Shown one piece after another: positions 42,988 to 52,709 of a DNA stretch of 64,000 nt; positions within the stretch are counted from its first letter, which is position 1, and each line of letters starts with the position of its first letter. Made by a program: the position numbers and the translations under genes. Source of the stretch: Mesostigma viride (taxonomy: Eukaryota; Streptophyta; Mesostigmatophyceae; Mesostigmatales; Mesostigmataceae); assembly GCA_009746045.1 (NCBI GenBank), contig RPFO01000041.1, positions 6,137,323-6,201,322 on the forward strand. The letters are read 5' to 3'. Below the pieces are notes generated by a model. The model did no database searches, was not told where the DNA came from, and saw nothing but the letters and a program-made list of their open reading frames with translations.

Positions 42988-44862
42988 CAACTCCTGGTAC
43001 TCCCGCGCTATCCCGAAGAGTATGGGGTGGTCCCACGCCGAATGGGGTAGTTTTTCGCGCATTTTGCAAGAAAAAAACGCTGTTTTCGACTTTTTGTTTC
43101 GAAATTTTTTCTGGCGATTTGAGAACGCCCGCAAAATTTTGCACAATTTCGCGTGATTTTCGCACAATTTTCGCACAACTTCACACAATTTCGCACGATT
43201 TCACAGGATTTCGCATAATTTTAAACGAAGGGTCTAGCTGCAGAGAGACCCTTTGAAAACTTTCGCATGAATTCACGCATTTTTTACATGTCGTAATTTT
43301 TTTACAATCGAACTTTTTTGCATGAATTCGCACTTTTTTGGTCGGTTTTTGGTCAATTTCAGCGAAATTTTCAAGATTTCGCATGATTTTACACTTTTTT
43401 GGCCTGGTTTTGGTAAATTTCAGCAAATTTTGCGCGATTTCGCACGATTTGCGAAGGGTCTAGCTGCAGAGAGACCCTTTCCGGCCGGCGGAAAATTCGC
43501 TCGGCTGCAAATTTTTCGGCAAGAATTTCGGCGCAATGTCCGGTTTTCGGACGATTAAAACTAGCGTTTTTTTCTTGCAAAAATCTACCCCATTCCGCGT
43601 GGGACCACCCTATGCAATACCTCGTGAAGGCGCTAGGCCGACACACGACTCAGCGAGTGCATCTCAGCACCCTCTCAGCCAGCGACGGCATCAAACAAGG
43701 GTCCGTGGTCGCGGTTCGCCTGCCCACGTCCGGGTTCGTGGACTTGCATTCCTTCGCCATGTTCTTCACGGGGACGCCGACGACCACGGCAGGGTTCGCG
43801 AAGTTCCCCGCGTACACGTCCTCCATCATCAGGCGCCTCGAGGTGCTGGCAGGAGGTCAGACCGTCGATAGCATCAACGATTACTCCCAGCTATTCCATA
43901 CACTTCTCTCGGTGCACGGAGGTGTCGAGTACAACCTCGCACAGGCTCCTGCTGGTTGGTCGAAGAATAGCAATACCGTCACCGCCGACGTGGCTGGCGC
44001 TCTTACAAACAACGTGAAGGCGAACACCGCGGTGGACGGCGTCATCGACCACTTTTTATGATTCCTGAGCGGCGAGCCTCGGATCGTGGATCTGAGTCTC
44101 TTCCCCCCCATCGAGATCCGAATCACACTCATGGACGGAGGGGTGATGCTCCCTAGCGTCCTCCAGGCACTGTCGGCAGGCGATGGCATCGTGGTCGTTC
44201 CAGCAGCGACAGGTGTTGGTTTCGAACTGAGCAACATCCACTTTAGCATCGACACGTACAGGTTCCAAGAAGATATCGTGGGCCAGATTTTCTCGTCCAA
44301 GCTTGCCGAGGGTGGAACTCTCTCCTTCAAGTGGCGGACTTGGCAATCTACCAAACAGTCGCTCGGGACTCGCTCTCCCTATGCCATCAAGGCGTCGCTG
44401 TCTTCCGCGTCCGCCAGCAAACTCCTGGCGATTCAGGTCGCTGCCGGCGCGGATGTGACCAACGCATCTGGCAGTACGATGTTCAATCACATCGCGGATG
44501 GTATGACTTCCTACCAATACGACATCAACGGATCCAACCTAGCGCCCGGATACCGTACGAACGCAACCGAGGCGTGGATCAATCTGTTATCGGCGTTCGG
44601 TGATCAAGGGAATGTTTTGTCCTGTGTCCGTGAGGGCATGACTCCTACCACGTGGCAAAACAACAACTTCACGATGGCGTGTCACCTTAATATGCCGTGT
44701 GCCGGTCCAGAGTACATGAGCGGCCTTGACCTTCGCGGTACGGCATCGGTGGTTACGCTGCGAGTCGAGAAGGGAGCAACAGACTGCATTTCTTACATCT
44801 TCACGGAGTGCGAATCGAGGATGGACATCGCTGCAGGCAGGCAGGCAGCCGTGTACCTCTAA
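42977..44862 (+). pseudogene. PLV major capsid protein (double jelly-roll type), interrupted copy 1
   Basis: ATG at 42977 (MASDNSWYSRAIPKS). After 15 codons the gene is interrupted by a 586-bp element, resumes at 43611 and runs to TGA at 44061. Then a frameshift leads into 44062-44862, ending in AAGRQAAVYL. Without the insertion about 430-440 residues: short for the family but plausible. Strand-rich segments (GGVMLPSVLQAL, GGTLSFKWRTWQSTKQ, FIYTECES-like end) and position after the penton-like and pVI-like genes support the call. The frameshift at 44055-44065 is shared with copy 2. Confidence 0.7.
43021..43614 (+). mobile_element. 586-bp non-autonomous TIR element in capsid gene (43025-43610) with TATG duplication
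   Basis: Inverted ends GGGTGGTCCCACGCCGAATG ... cattccgcgtgggaccaccc; similarity extends to about 60 bp (gcaagaaaaaaacgct in both). The target TATG is duplicated at 43021-43024 and 43611-43614, and copy 2 of the capsid gene shows the empty site (gagtatgcaatac). AT-rich interior with two cgaagggtctagctgcagag units at 43226 and 43452 and many tttcgcac words; no ORF. Confidence 0.9.
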
Positions 44863-44890
44863 AAAATATATGTGTGTCTAGTGACAAACG

Positions 44891-45061
44891 ATGGACTACT
44901 TTCGAGACCCTGGCATCACAGCTAACCCGTTTAACAGGTTGAAGTTGATTTTTGACATCCCAGAAATGGCAGATTCTGGTTTGTCCATGACGATTCCCGT
45001 AAGGCAAGCACTTCCCCTTCTCCCCACCTTCAAGTACCCGCTACCAAACCAAAAAAAATAA
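44891..45061 (+). CDS. Small conserved PLV protein (56 aa), unknown
   Basis: ATG at 44891 follows the capsid stop by 28 bp (MDYFRDPGITANPF...). Copy 2 (59120-59293) keeps the frame although it differs by a 3-nt insertion, which adds one codon; this frame-preserving change supports real coding. No known domain; the C-terminus is Pro/Lys-rich. Confidence 0.5.
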   Translation: MDYFRDPGITANPFNRLKLIFDIPEMADSGLSMTIPVRQALPLLPTFKYPLPNQKK

Positions 45062-45080
45062 CGGCGACTAGTCTATACAA

Positions 45081-47016
45081 ATGTTGTTGGATAGTGGTAT
45101 ATGCCCCGCTCATTTATATAAACGCCGCGTTCCTAGTACCTCGGTCACGGTTGGGTTATCAACAGTGGACCTTGCACCATCAGAAGTCCCCGTTCTCGTG
45201 ATGGCGACATTCAATGAAGACGTCACGGGGTTTGATCTATCAGACATCGACGTGACAAACGGAACGGCAGTCGACCTCTTTTTGGGTGCACCGGCGACGT
45301 ATTTTTTTGATATCACAAATATCACAGGTTCGATCCCAACCACGGTTTCCGTGAAAGAAAATAAGGTAACAGGGGTTTCTGGGGCACACAACGACGAATC
45401 CAATCTGTTATCATTTACATACACCCCTCGATCCTTCCACCGCCGTCACACTTGCTACAACGGCAGGCGCTAATCCTACTACGAGCCCTGTCGCAGTGAC
45501 TGCCACTTTCGGTCAGTCGATAACTGGTTTTTCCATAGACGATATAGTAGTTACCAATGGGACCGCTTCCTCGTTGACAGGCAGTGGTTCATCTTATACA
45601 TTCTATGTCACTCCCATCACGGCATACACCCCCACCACTGTTAGCGTGGGAGTGGATGTGGTGGACGGTGGAAACGACGCATCCAATACTCTAACATTCA
45701 CACTGAGCCCGGCTCCACCTATCACGGTCGAGCTCTATCTACAGCGACAGGGACGTATCCAAGTACAAGCCCCGCCACAATGGCTGTCACATTTGACAAG
45801 CCTGTGACTGGGTTTGGTAGCGGGGACATCTACGTGAACAACGGAACAGCGTCGTCGGTACAACCGGTACCGGGGCATCGTACCAGTTCACAGTGACACC
45901 AACCACTCCACATTCCCAGACGACCGTGAGGGTGGTCGATGGCACGACGGTAGGCGAATTCGGGGTCACAAACGCCGAGTCCAACACGGTCGCGTTCACC
46001 TACTCCCCGCCGCCTACCGTCACCCTTGCGACTTCGGCCGGGGCAACACCGTCCACGAGCCCAGTCGGCGTGACGGCTACCTTCAGCCGCCGTCAGTCAC
46101 TGGTTTCGCGCTCGGGGACATCGTCGTTACCAACGGGACGGCGTCCAACTTGGTGCAGGTAAACGCGGCATTTTACACGTTCGACGTGGCAGGAACCTCG
46201 AACACGTTGACGACCGTCAGCGTGGGTTCCAACGTGGCGACAGACTCCGTGTCGGGTAACGGGAACTCGGCGTCCAATACGATACAGTTCACATATACCC
46301 CTCCCGTCGCGTAAAGCCCCAACGACATTTCTGGGCTCTCGCTATGGATCGACTTCAACGACACCACAAAGATGTACCAAGACAGCGCGAGAACTGTAGC
46401 TGTTACTGCAAACGGGCAGCCTATCCGGTTGGTTGACAGCAAGGTGGGCACTTTCTATGTCGACTCGGGCACTGACGCAGCTAGACCCACGTATACCTCA
46501 AACGCCAAGAACGGACGTGGTGTTGGCACTTTTACAGATGTCGGGAATTCCAGACTGGTCCAGATGACAAATCTAACACTCGGACAGTACACAGTGTGCT
46601 ACGTGGCAAAAAAGGGGGCTTACAAGAATCTCGCAAGGACCATCTTTTGTGCTCGGACCCTCGGGATCGTCCTCGCCATATATCAGTCACCTTGCAACAA
46701 CCAGCAACACGTTTGCTAGCAGCGTTACCAATACAGTCATCGACGCGTCTGGTGGCGCCTGGTCGGACTACTGGGTAATCACAGAGCGACTAAATACGAA
46801 CACTATACAAATTTGGAAAAACGGCGCTTCTGTAGGGACTGGTTCAGGTACACCCCCAACACCGCCGCCATCTTCACGATAAACGGCGTCCAGTCTCTGG
46901 CTGATCGCGAAGGAGATTGCTTGTATGGCGAGTTTATCTACTACAATCGCGCACTGACGGACACGGAGATCACCACCTTGAACACGCAGATGAAGACCAG
47001 ATGGGGGGTAACGTAG
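45081..47016 (+). pseudogene. PLV fibre/adhesin-like protein with Ig-like repeats and LamG-like end, frameshifted copy 1
   Basis: ATG at 45081. Four repeats of about 80-90 residues follow the bacterial Ig-like pattern 'ATF...VTGF..DI.VTNGTA......Y.F.VTP...TVSV......ASN.L.FTY' (about 45144-45429, 45440-45715, 45720-46008, 46015-46313). A concanavalin/LamG-like module comes next (LSLWIDFND ... GEFIYYNRALTDTEIT), ending at 47016. Such modular proteins act as receptor-binding fibres or cell-surface adhesins. At least five frame changes occur, most shared with copy 2, so the gene was already broken before duplication. Confidence 0.65.
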
Positions 47017-47046
47017 AACTAATTATCTACCCGTATCATGTAAGCA

Positions 47047-47558
47047 ATGGAATTTCCAAATTACTACCAGATAGTCCTTGACAGCGAGGCCTCATCGAGT
47101 GACAGTGACGTTGACAAGGCGGCATTTCGTTTTAAAATTAAGCCAGATCCAAGTGCTCCCATCATTGACGGGGATTGGAGAGGCGGGCTTCACTTTGCAT
47201 CCATTGCAGGAATCGAAAGCACCCCCCTCATGTGCTCATTGGATTGGTATCCCCCAGTTTCTTGGGCGGTGAGCACAATTTGGACCAGGGGGTTGTGTTG
47301 GGATCAGAAATATGCAAAAAAACAACAGCAACAACGACCACTTTCGACTATTCTTTGATCAATGATCACGCATATTTCAATTTGAGGAATCCACATCTCT
47401 TTAGGAACGGGGGCATTTTGGAGATAAGGTTGGCCCACATAGATAGGGACGCAGGAGACACGGAATATCAAAACGTTGCTGCATATGAATCTTTCGTCTG
47501 CGTGTTACAATTTGAGAGAGTGAGAGGTTTTAATAAATGCAAATGTCACGGTAAGTAA
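47047..47558 (+). pseudogene. Conserved PLV protein, unknown; frameshift in copy 1
   Basis: ATG at 47047 (MEFPNYYQIVLDSEASSSD). One C fewer in the C-run near 47221 than in copy 2 shifts the frame after residue about 58; the rest is open at 47175-47558. The intact version is 61278-61790 (170 aa). Beta-rich with no motif recognised. Confidence 0.55.
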
Positions 47559-47907
47559 TTTCTGTGCATTATACGACAATATGCATGGGTGGATGCCTTG
47601 GAAAATTCACACTGGTGGACACCTTGTAGAATTCATTCAGGCGTATGAGAAACGACCCTGAGTACGCGCGAGCTTACGAGTCCGTTTACCTGAATTCACG
47701 TCCCAGAACTCGCCACGTGGTAGAGGCCACTCTGGACTTGCATCACTGCAAATTTTAGCCAAGTTCGACACTTGTGCAAGTCTCGCCACCTTCGCGCCCT
47801 GTCCAGGCCGTGCCAGCAGACGTAACGGACCTTTGCACACGGTGCACAAATAGGCAAAATCACGTGCAAGTCACGCATCTCACGTTGCAAGCCCTCTGCC
47901 GGTAGCC
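47559..47907. other. Non-coding spacer in viral right arm
   Basis: About 350 bp with no plus-strand gene; the minus-strand ORFs (47637-47849, 47696-48049) look like shadows. It contains a local repeat, 'ggtggatgccttggaaaattc' resembling 'ggtggacaccttgtagaattc' (47588 and 47613), and a gtgcaa/acgtgcaagtc cluster before the next gene. Confidence 0.4.
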
Positions 47908-48485
47908 ATGGCTTCCCGAAACGCAGGGCCCTGCGAGAAGGCGTTGGCCACGCTTGGAAAATACCTCGATAGTCTCGAGGACGGCCAGACAAAGATGTCG
48001 GACCAGCTTTCATACCTGACGCACCAGGTCTCCCTTTTATCCGGGGCACCTGGTGCTGTTGGAGGCACCGGACCTACCTGCGAGGTTCTCAAAATCCACG
48101 ACGCCGGCTATGATGATGTCGACCGCAAGACGCCAAAAATTTGCGTCGAGTGGGTCTACGAGAGGAATGCGGCAAAGCCGAGGAAGGTCGAGGACCTCTG
48201 CGAGTGGATTCGCCTCGACCAAGCCGACGGATGCGTTAAGATGGTTGACGAATTCCTCAATATGGCTTCTCCAAGTCCAAGCGCCAGCCAGGCATTTCCC
48301 CCATTGCCCTCTACAAGGCATGGGAGGAGGCAAAGAAGGGTTTCGAGGACGCAAAGACCGCCACTTCCCATGGCAGGAAGAGGAGCCGCGAGGAAGCGTC
48401 AAGCTCCCACGGCCATGGCGACAAGAAGAAGACCGGCTCGTACGTTATGAAGAGCCTGACTGGAAACTCCAAGGACAAGGAGTAG
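47908..48485 (+). pseudogene. Conserved PLV protein with basic C-terminus; frameshift in copy 1
   Basis: ATG at 47908 (MASRNAGPCEKALATLGKYL). A 2-nt insertion at about 48262 (caatatgg versus caatgg) shifts the frame; the intact form is 62140-62715 (191 aa). N-terminal helical segment, central CEWIRLDQADGCVKMVDEF region, Lys/Ser/His-rich tail (KRSREEASSSHGHGDKKK) typical of nuclear or nucleic-acid-binding proteins. Function unknown. Confidence 0.55.
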
Positions 48486-48760
48486 ATTGTCGTTTTGTTG
48501 ACGACGGCAACGAGCTTGCCATTTTGCTCTTGTTGAGCTGATAACGAATGTAAACGTGATGTAAATTTTAATGAATTCGTTTATGCAGTATAAAACGCGT
48601 CAATGCATGTTGAAAACAATTTTCATTTCGTCTCGAAATGCAGTTCTAACTGCGGGTTAAAATCCAGAGTAAACCTCTCATGCAACGACACAGGTCGTAT
48701 GGGATTCTTGCATAGGTTGTCTGAGTGTCAAGGGGTTACACAGATCGAGTAATCTCTTTA
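48486..48760. other. Viral 3' spacer before the right TIR
   Basis: AT-rich, no gene seen. The end of the duplicated segment (48694) lies here, about 70 bp before the TIR. Confidence 0.5.
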
Positions 48761-49337
48761 CAAACCCCGCCGCGCGGCCCTCGCCGGCTCCCTCACCATG
48801 CGAGGCCATGGCGAAAAATTGGGCGGTCTTTTCTTAAGAGTAAGTACGTGCAATTTTTCGCCACGTTCAACAACCTACGCCACCTCAGCGCCGGCCAGTG
48901 GGGGAAGGTGGCGAAAAATTGTCCATTCTTTTCTTAAGAATATATATGGACAATTTTTCGCCATCCTTGTCACACCTTGACAAAGCACCTCCAATGACCC
49001 GCGCCAAGGGGTGGCAGGGTGGCAAAAAATTGTCCATTCTTTTCTTAAGAATAACTATGGACAATTTTTCGCCATCCTTGTCACACCTTGACAAAGCACC
49101 TCCTATGACCCGCGCCAAGGGATGGCAGGGTGGCGAAATATTGTCCATTCTTTTCTTAAGAATATGTATGGACAATTTTTCGCCATCCTTGTCACACCCC
49201 CAACAACACAACCTCACAACTGCCGGGGTGGTGACAGATGCCAGCCTAAATGTCACAGCCTCACTATAGGTTGTGATAGATGCAAATGGTGTTAGCCACC
49301 TCTGTGATAGGGTGAGATAACTCCCTCCAGTTTTTAA
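48761..49337 (-). repeat. Right terminal inverted repeat of the PLV (577 bp)
   Basis: Inner end caaaccccgccgcgc, outer end ccagtttttaa; inverted copy of the left TIR. It holds one variant hairpin (48810-48875) and three standard hairpin units (from about 48905, 49018 and 49130) versus five on the left. Confidence 0.9.
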
Positions 49338-49347
49338 TCCGACCATG

Positions 49348-49653
49348 TCAGGGACTATGCCTATGGAGCAGGGTTCCCCCGAGGGCCACCATGCCCGTCC
49401 GGATCGGGCCAAAGTAAGGGAAGCGGTGCTGCAGCTCCGGGTGGAAGCGGTTCTGGAGCCACAGGTAGTAGTTCCATAACAAGGCGTCCGACGTCCAGTG
49501 GGAAAAAGTCGCGTTGCTGCGTGGGGGGTCCCTGAAGCCCCTGGGCCACCCTGGCCGGCTGGCGAATATTTTCACGTCGGGCCCGACGCGGTCCCACAGC
49601 GCGGCGAGCTGGTCGGGCGTGCAGCACTGTGGCCGCACGCACCCGCAAGCCGA
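49348..49653 (-). pseudogene. GT29 sialyltransferase-like gene, exon with S motif, ending at the viral border
   Basis: The exon follows an acceptor TTCGACAG|TC (49654-49661) in phase 0. It encodes SACGCVRPQCC..., a HWTSDALLWNYY segment, and GPIRTGMVAL, which fits sialylmotif S (P-S/T-x-G). The frame ends six codons later at a stop (49348), 10 bp from the PLV terminus. The conserved YGF/HYF region expected downstream is missing, so insertion probably truncated the gene, unless an unrecognised donor lies here. GT29 enzymes transfer sialic acid-type sugars in the Golgi; the algal substrate is unknown. Confidence 0.55.
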
Positions 49654-49713
49654 CTGTCGAATGGGGAGGGCGCGTGTCAATCCGCGGAGGGTTACCGTGG
49701 CAGCCGAAAGGCG

Positions 49714-50520
49714 AGGTTAGGTTAGGTTAACAGGTAAGGCTAGGTTAGGTTACTAGGTTAGCTTAGACAGGTTGGGTTGGGTTGGGTTGGGTTGGGTTGG
49801 GTTGGGTTGGGTTGGGTTGGGTTGGGTTGGGTTGGGTTGGGTTAGGTTAACAGGTTAGGCTAGGATAGGTTAGGTTAGGTTACGAGGTTAGCTTAGACAG
49901 GTGGAGTTGGGTTGGGTTAGGTTAGCTTAGGTTAGGCCAGGCCAGGCCACGAGAGGCGAGGTGAGGTGAGGTGAGGTGAGGCGCAGCGCGGCGGGGCGGG
50001 GCGGGGCGGGGCGGGGCGGGGCGTGGCGTGGCGTGGCGGGGCGGGGCGGGGCTAGCTTATGTTATGTTATGTTATGTTATGTTATGTTATGTTATGTTAT
50101 GTTATGTTATGTTATGTTATGTTATGTTATGTTATGTTATGTTATGTTATGTTATGTTATGTTATGTTATGTTATGTTATGTTATGTTATGTTATGTCAT
50201 ATCATGTCATGTCATGTCATGTCATGTCATGTCATGTCATGTCATGTCATGTTATGTTATGTCATGTCATGTCATGTCATGTCATGTCATGTCATGTCAT
50301 GTCATGTCATGTCATGTCATGTCATGTCATGTCATGTTATGTTATGTTATGTTATGTTATGTTATGTTATGTTATGTTATGTTATGTTATGTTATGTTAT
50401 GTTATGTTATGTCATGTCATGTCATGTTATGTTAGGTTAGGTTATGTTATGTTAGGTAAGGCTAGGTTAGGCAAGGCTAGGTTAGGCTAGGCTAGGTTAG
50501 GCTAGGTTCGGTTCGGTTAA
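49714..50520 (+). repeat. Pentanucleotide microsatellite field
   Basis: Successive arrays of (GGTTA/GGTTG)n, (GGGGC)n, (GTTAT)n, (GTCAT)n, (GTTAT)n again and (GGTTA/GGCTA)n. All are single-base variants of one 5-mer, so they likely evolved from a common array. The long open frames across it (repeating Met-Leu-Cys-Tyr-Val) are artefacts. It lies within the intron between the two GT29 exons. Confidence 0.95.
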
Positions 50521-50604
50521 GTTACTAAGGTTAGCCGAGGCGAGACAATCATACACGTGGACACACCATCCCAAGCAGACGCTTGTTCATTTCGATTGAA
50601 TAGC

Positions 50605-51043
50605 CCCGGCCCCCCGCCCCCGCCCCGCCCCGCCCCTGCCCCCGCCCCCGCCCCCCCCCGCCCCCGCCCCCTGCCCCAGCCGCCCGCCGCCCGCCGCCCC
50701 TTGCTCCCCGCCCCCGCCCCCCGCCCGCCCCCGCCCGCCCCCGCCCGCCCCCGCCCGCCCCGCCCCTGCCCCCGCCCCCCCCCCCCCCGCCCCCCCCCGC
50801 CCCCCCCGCCCCCGCCCCCCCGCCCGCCGCCCCCGCCCGCCCCCCCCCCCCGCCTGCCCCCACCGCGCCCGCCCGCCCCGCCCCGGCCCCGCCCCCGCCC
50901 CCGGCCCCGCCCCCGCCCCCGCCCGGCCCCGCCCCCGCCCCCTGCCCCCGCCCCCTGCCCCCGCCCCCCGCCGCCCGCCGCCCGCCGCCCGCCGCCCGCC
51001 GCCCGCCGCCCGCCGCCTGCCGCCCGCCGCCCGCAGCCACATT
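50605..51043 (+). repeat. C-rich low-complexity tract
   Basis: About 440 bp of (CCCCGCC)n and, from about 50967, (GCCGCCC)n. Almost no A or T. It generates spurious Pro-, Gly- and Arg-rich ORFs on both strands. Potential G-quadruplex former on the minus strand. Confidence 0.95.
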
Positions 51044-51263
51044 GATGCCCCAAGCCCCATTAATTACAACAAAAGTATCAAACACAACAAGCAGGCCGGG
51101 TGCGGGAGGCTCTGTCGCGGGCGTACAGCGAGGGGAAAGAGGCCGCACTACACTTGGTACTGTACAGTAGTACTGTACAAAGGCTTTGCGAACACCTTTC
51201 ATCCCTCAACCGCCTTCTCCACGCGGAGCGTGCCCATAGCGTGCCTGCCGGTAACGGCTACCT

Positions 51264-51407
51264 CCGCAGCAATCTACGCACCTTAGCGCCTTTTCTTGGT
51301 TCATACATAGGTTGCAGTATCCGCAGCAATCTACGCACCTTAGCGCCTTTTCTTGGTTCATACATAGGTTGCAGTGTCCGCAGCAATCTACGCACCTTAG
51401 CACGAAG
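51264..51407 (+). repeat. 57-bp tandem repeat, about 2.5 copies
   Basis: ccgcagcaatctacgcacct begins at 51264, 51321 and 51378; the first two units continue tagcgccttttcttggttca. Confidence 0.9.
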
Positions 51408-51865
51408 CCAGGCCTCAGTGCCAATACCCTGAAACCTGCCAATGCAGTGTAACCTGAGAACCATAGCTTAGCCTATGAACAAACAGTGATGTGGTTCCCC
51501 TCACTCACCGGATACTGACAAGGAATTGGCAGCGCCCTTTCCCAAACACACCTCAGTGGTACCAATAGGCAATCAACCTAACTGGCACCCCTCCAGACTT
51601 ATCTGATAACTAATTAACTATGAAACATGTGGCAATTTCCCAAACTCGACTACAACCCGTGGACAGTAAACCCCACTCGCCCTAGTTTCCCAGCCTCATA
51701 CCGATGATGAGCCCTTGAATGCGCCCTATGCATGGTGAGCCCTATGACGAACCCTATCACGAGCCCTACTACAATGTGCCTTTAAACGTTCCCTCGATCT
51801 CCCCCTGGGCTCACCAACCTGAAAAATGGGCTCACCTACCTGATATTCTCCCTCACAGTGCTCAC

Positions 51866-52021
51866 CGTATAGTCTCCCACCACCCACACGTCCCGTTTGG
51901 ACCCGATCAACTGCGCCTTGTCGCGCCGCCAGTTGGTGTTGAAGCGCAGCACAACCCCATGCGCGTCGATCCATGCACCCATGTCCTTGCCCATCGACTC
52001 CACCTGGGCGGAGTTGCCCAC
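51866..52021 (-). CDS. GT29 sialyltransferase-like gene, exon with L motif
   Basis: 156-bp exon between acceptor CTGCGCAG (52022-52029) and donor GTGAGC (51865-51860), both phase 0. It encodes VGNSAQVES, GKDMGAWIDAHGVVLRFN and VWVVGDYT, a good match to sialylmotif L (VGNSG...G..ID.HD.V.R.N). This motif binds the CMP-sugar donor. It is the strongest evidence for the gene; the other exons are joined by matching phases. Confidence 0.7.
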
Positions 52022-52579
52022 CTGCGCAGGCAAGTCATTGGCAAGGACAAGGATAGGGATAGTTAGGATAGCATACAGTAGAGCACCTTGTTGCCCCTCG
52101 ACGATCCATGCACCTGGGCGGAATCGGCCACCTGCACGGCAGGGCATGGGCAGGTGGAGGCGGCCAACGCCCACTCATTACATCAGGACAACAGTAATGT
52201 AGTGCTCTGCGCTTGACCCGAATGGCAACGCCCTACTGGGTGGGTTCCCCTCTCACACAGCAGAACCGCACTGTACATACACTGTACAACTATGCTGGAG
52301 ATCCTATACTTCCATCCGGAAGCTGGAGCCAACTAAACCAATAATATCCAGGGGCATGCAGGGGGATGGGACCTGGAAGGTATATTCATCCTCCAAATAG
52401 AAGAGAAGGGCTGGACGGGTGCTTTAAACTTTGATGGGGGAGGAAAACTGACCGTGGAGTCTCCTGTCAGGGGAGGAATGTATGCTAGCAGTGCATGCAA
52501 GCCACGTGGCAATTACCCACCTGTGCAAAGGGAACGTATGGAAGCAGTGTACGACCCACCAATCAAGTGGCACACCCAC

Positions 52580-52709
52580 CATGACCAACCCCCCAGTGCC
52601 GTTGGCGACCAGCTCCTTCAAGGTGTGCGTCTGCTGCTGCTTTCTCAACAGGACGGCCTCGTTCGACATGGCAGAGAAGAGCATGACTTGCAGACCCTCC
52701 GTCGTGTAC
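52580..52709 (-). CDS. GT29 sialyltransferase-like gene, upstream exon (probable)
   Basis: Open frame ending ...ANGTGGLVM at a donor GTGGGT (52579-52574). Spliced to the L-motif exon this gives LVM|VGNS, the expected hydrophobic lead-in of sialylmotif L. The 5' end is uncertain; AG acceptor candidate at 52710-52711. Further upstream (about 53080-52990, minus) the frame at 52645-53136 encodes a hydrophobic stretch (AAGFLLLLYVPGILC) that could be the Golgi signal anchor. Confidence 0.5.

Larger units (their letters stand above)
42889..48694 (+). repeat. Segment duplicated at 57709-62924 (copy 1)
   Basis: Starts gagaagagtgga, ends caacgacacagg. Apart from the 586-bp TIR insertion and its TATG duplication it matches copy 2 with about ten substitutions and several 1-4 nt indels over 5.2 kb. 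Confidence 0.95.
22760..49337. mobile_element. Endogenous polinton-like virus (PLV), 26.6 kb including later insertions
   Basis: Defined by inverted terminal repeats (22760-28948, interrupted, and 48761-49337) around divergently transcribed blocks encoding a primase/UL9-like helicase, tyrosine recombinase, A32-like packaging ATPase, penton-like, pVI-like, double-jelly-roll-type capsid and fibre proteins. This is the module set of polinton-like viruses in protist genomes. Tyrosine recombinase rather than DDE integrase, and no protein-primed DNA polymerase B, argue against a classical Polinton. Removing the DIRS element leaves about 21.2 kb. Multiple frameshifts and three insertions make it non-functional as assembled. 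No target-site duplication was seen at the outer ends. Confidence 0.85.

Noticed and set aside
42940-43426. Short ORFs inside the capsid-gene insertion
   Set aside because: AT-rich repeat translations in the non-autonomous element; no transposase motif.
22760-49337. Target-site duplication for the whole virus
   Set aside because: Flanks (..cctaggtg and tccgacc..) do not match; a tyrosine recombinase would not be expected to make one.
22760-49337. Classical Polinton/Maverick
   Set aside because: No B-family polymerase and no retroviral-type integrase seen; recombinase is of the tyrosine type.
49976-50490. Long ORFs of repeated Met-Leu-Cys-Tyr-Val
   Set aside because: Pure translation of the GTTAT/GTCAT microsatellite; open in all three frames.
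50517-51202. Pro-rich and Gly/Arg-rich ORFs
   Set aside because: Produced by the C-rich tract; no stops can occur in such composition on either strand.
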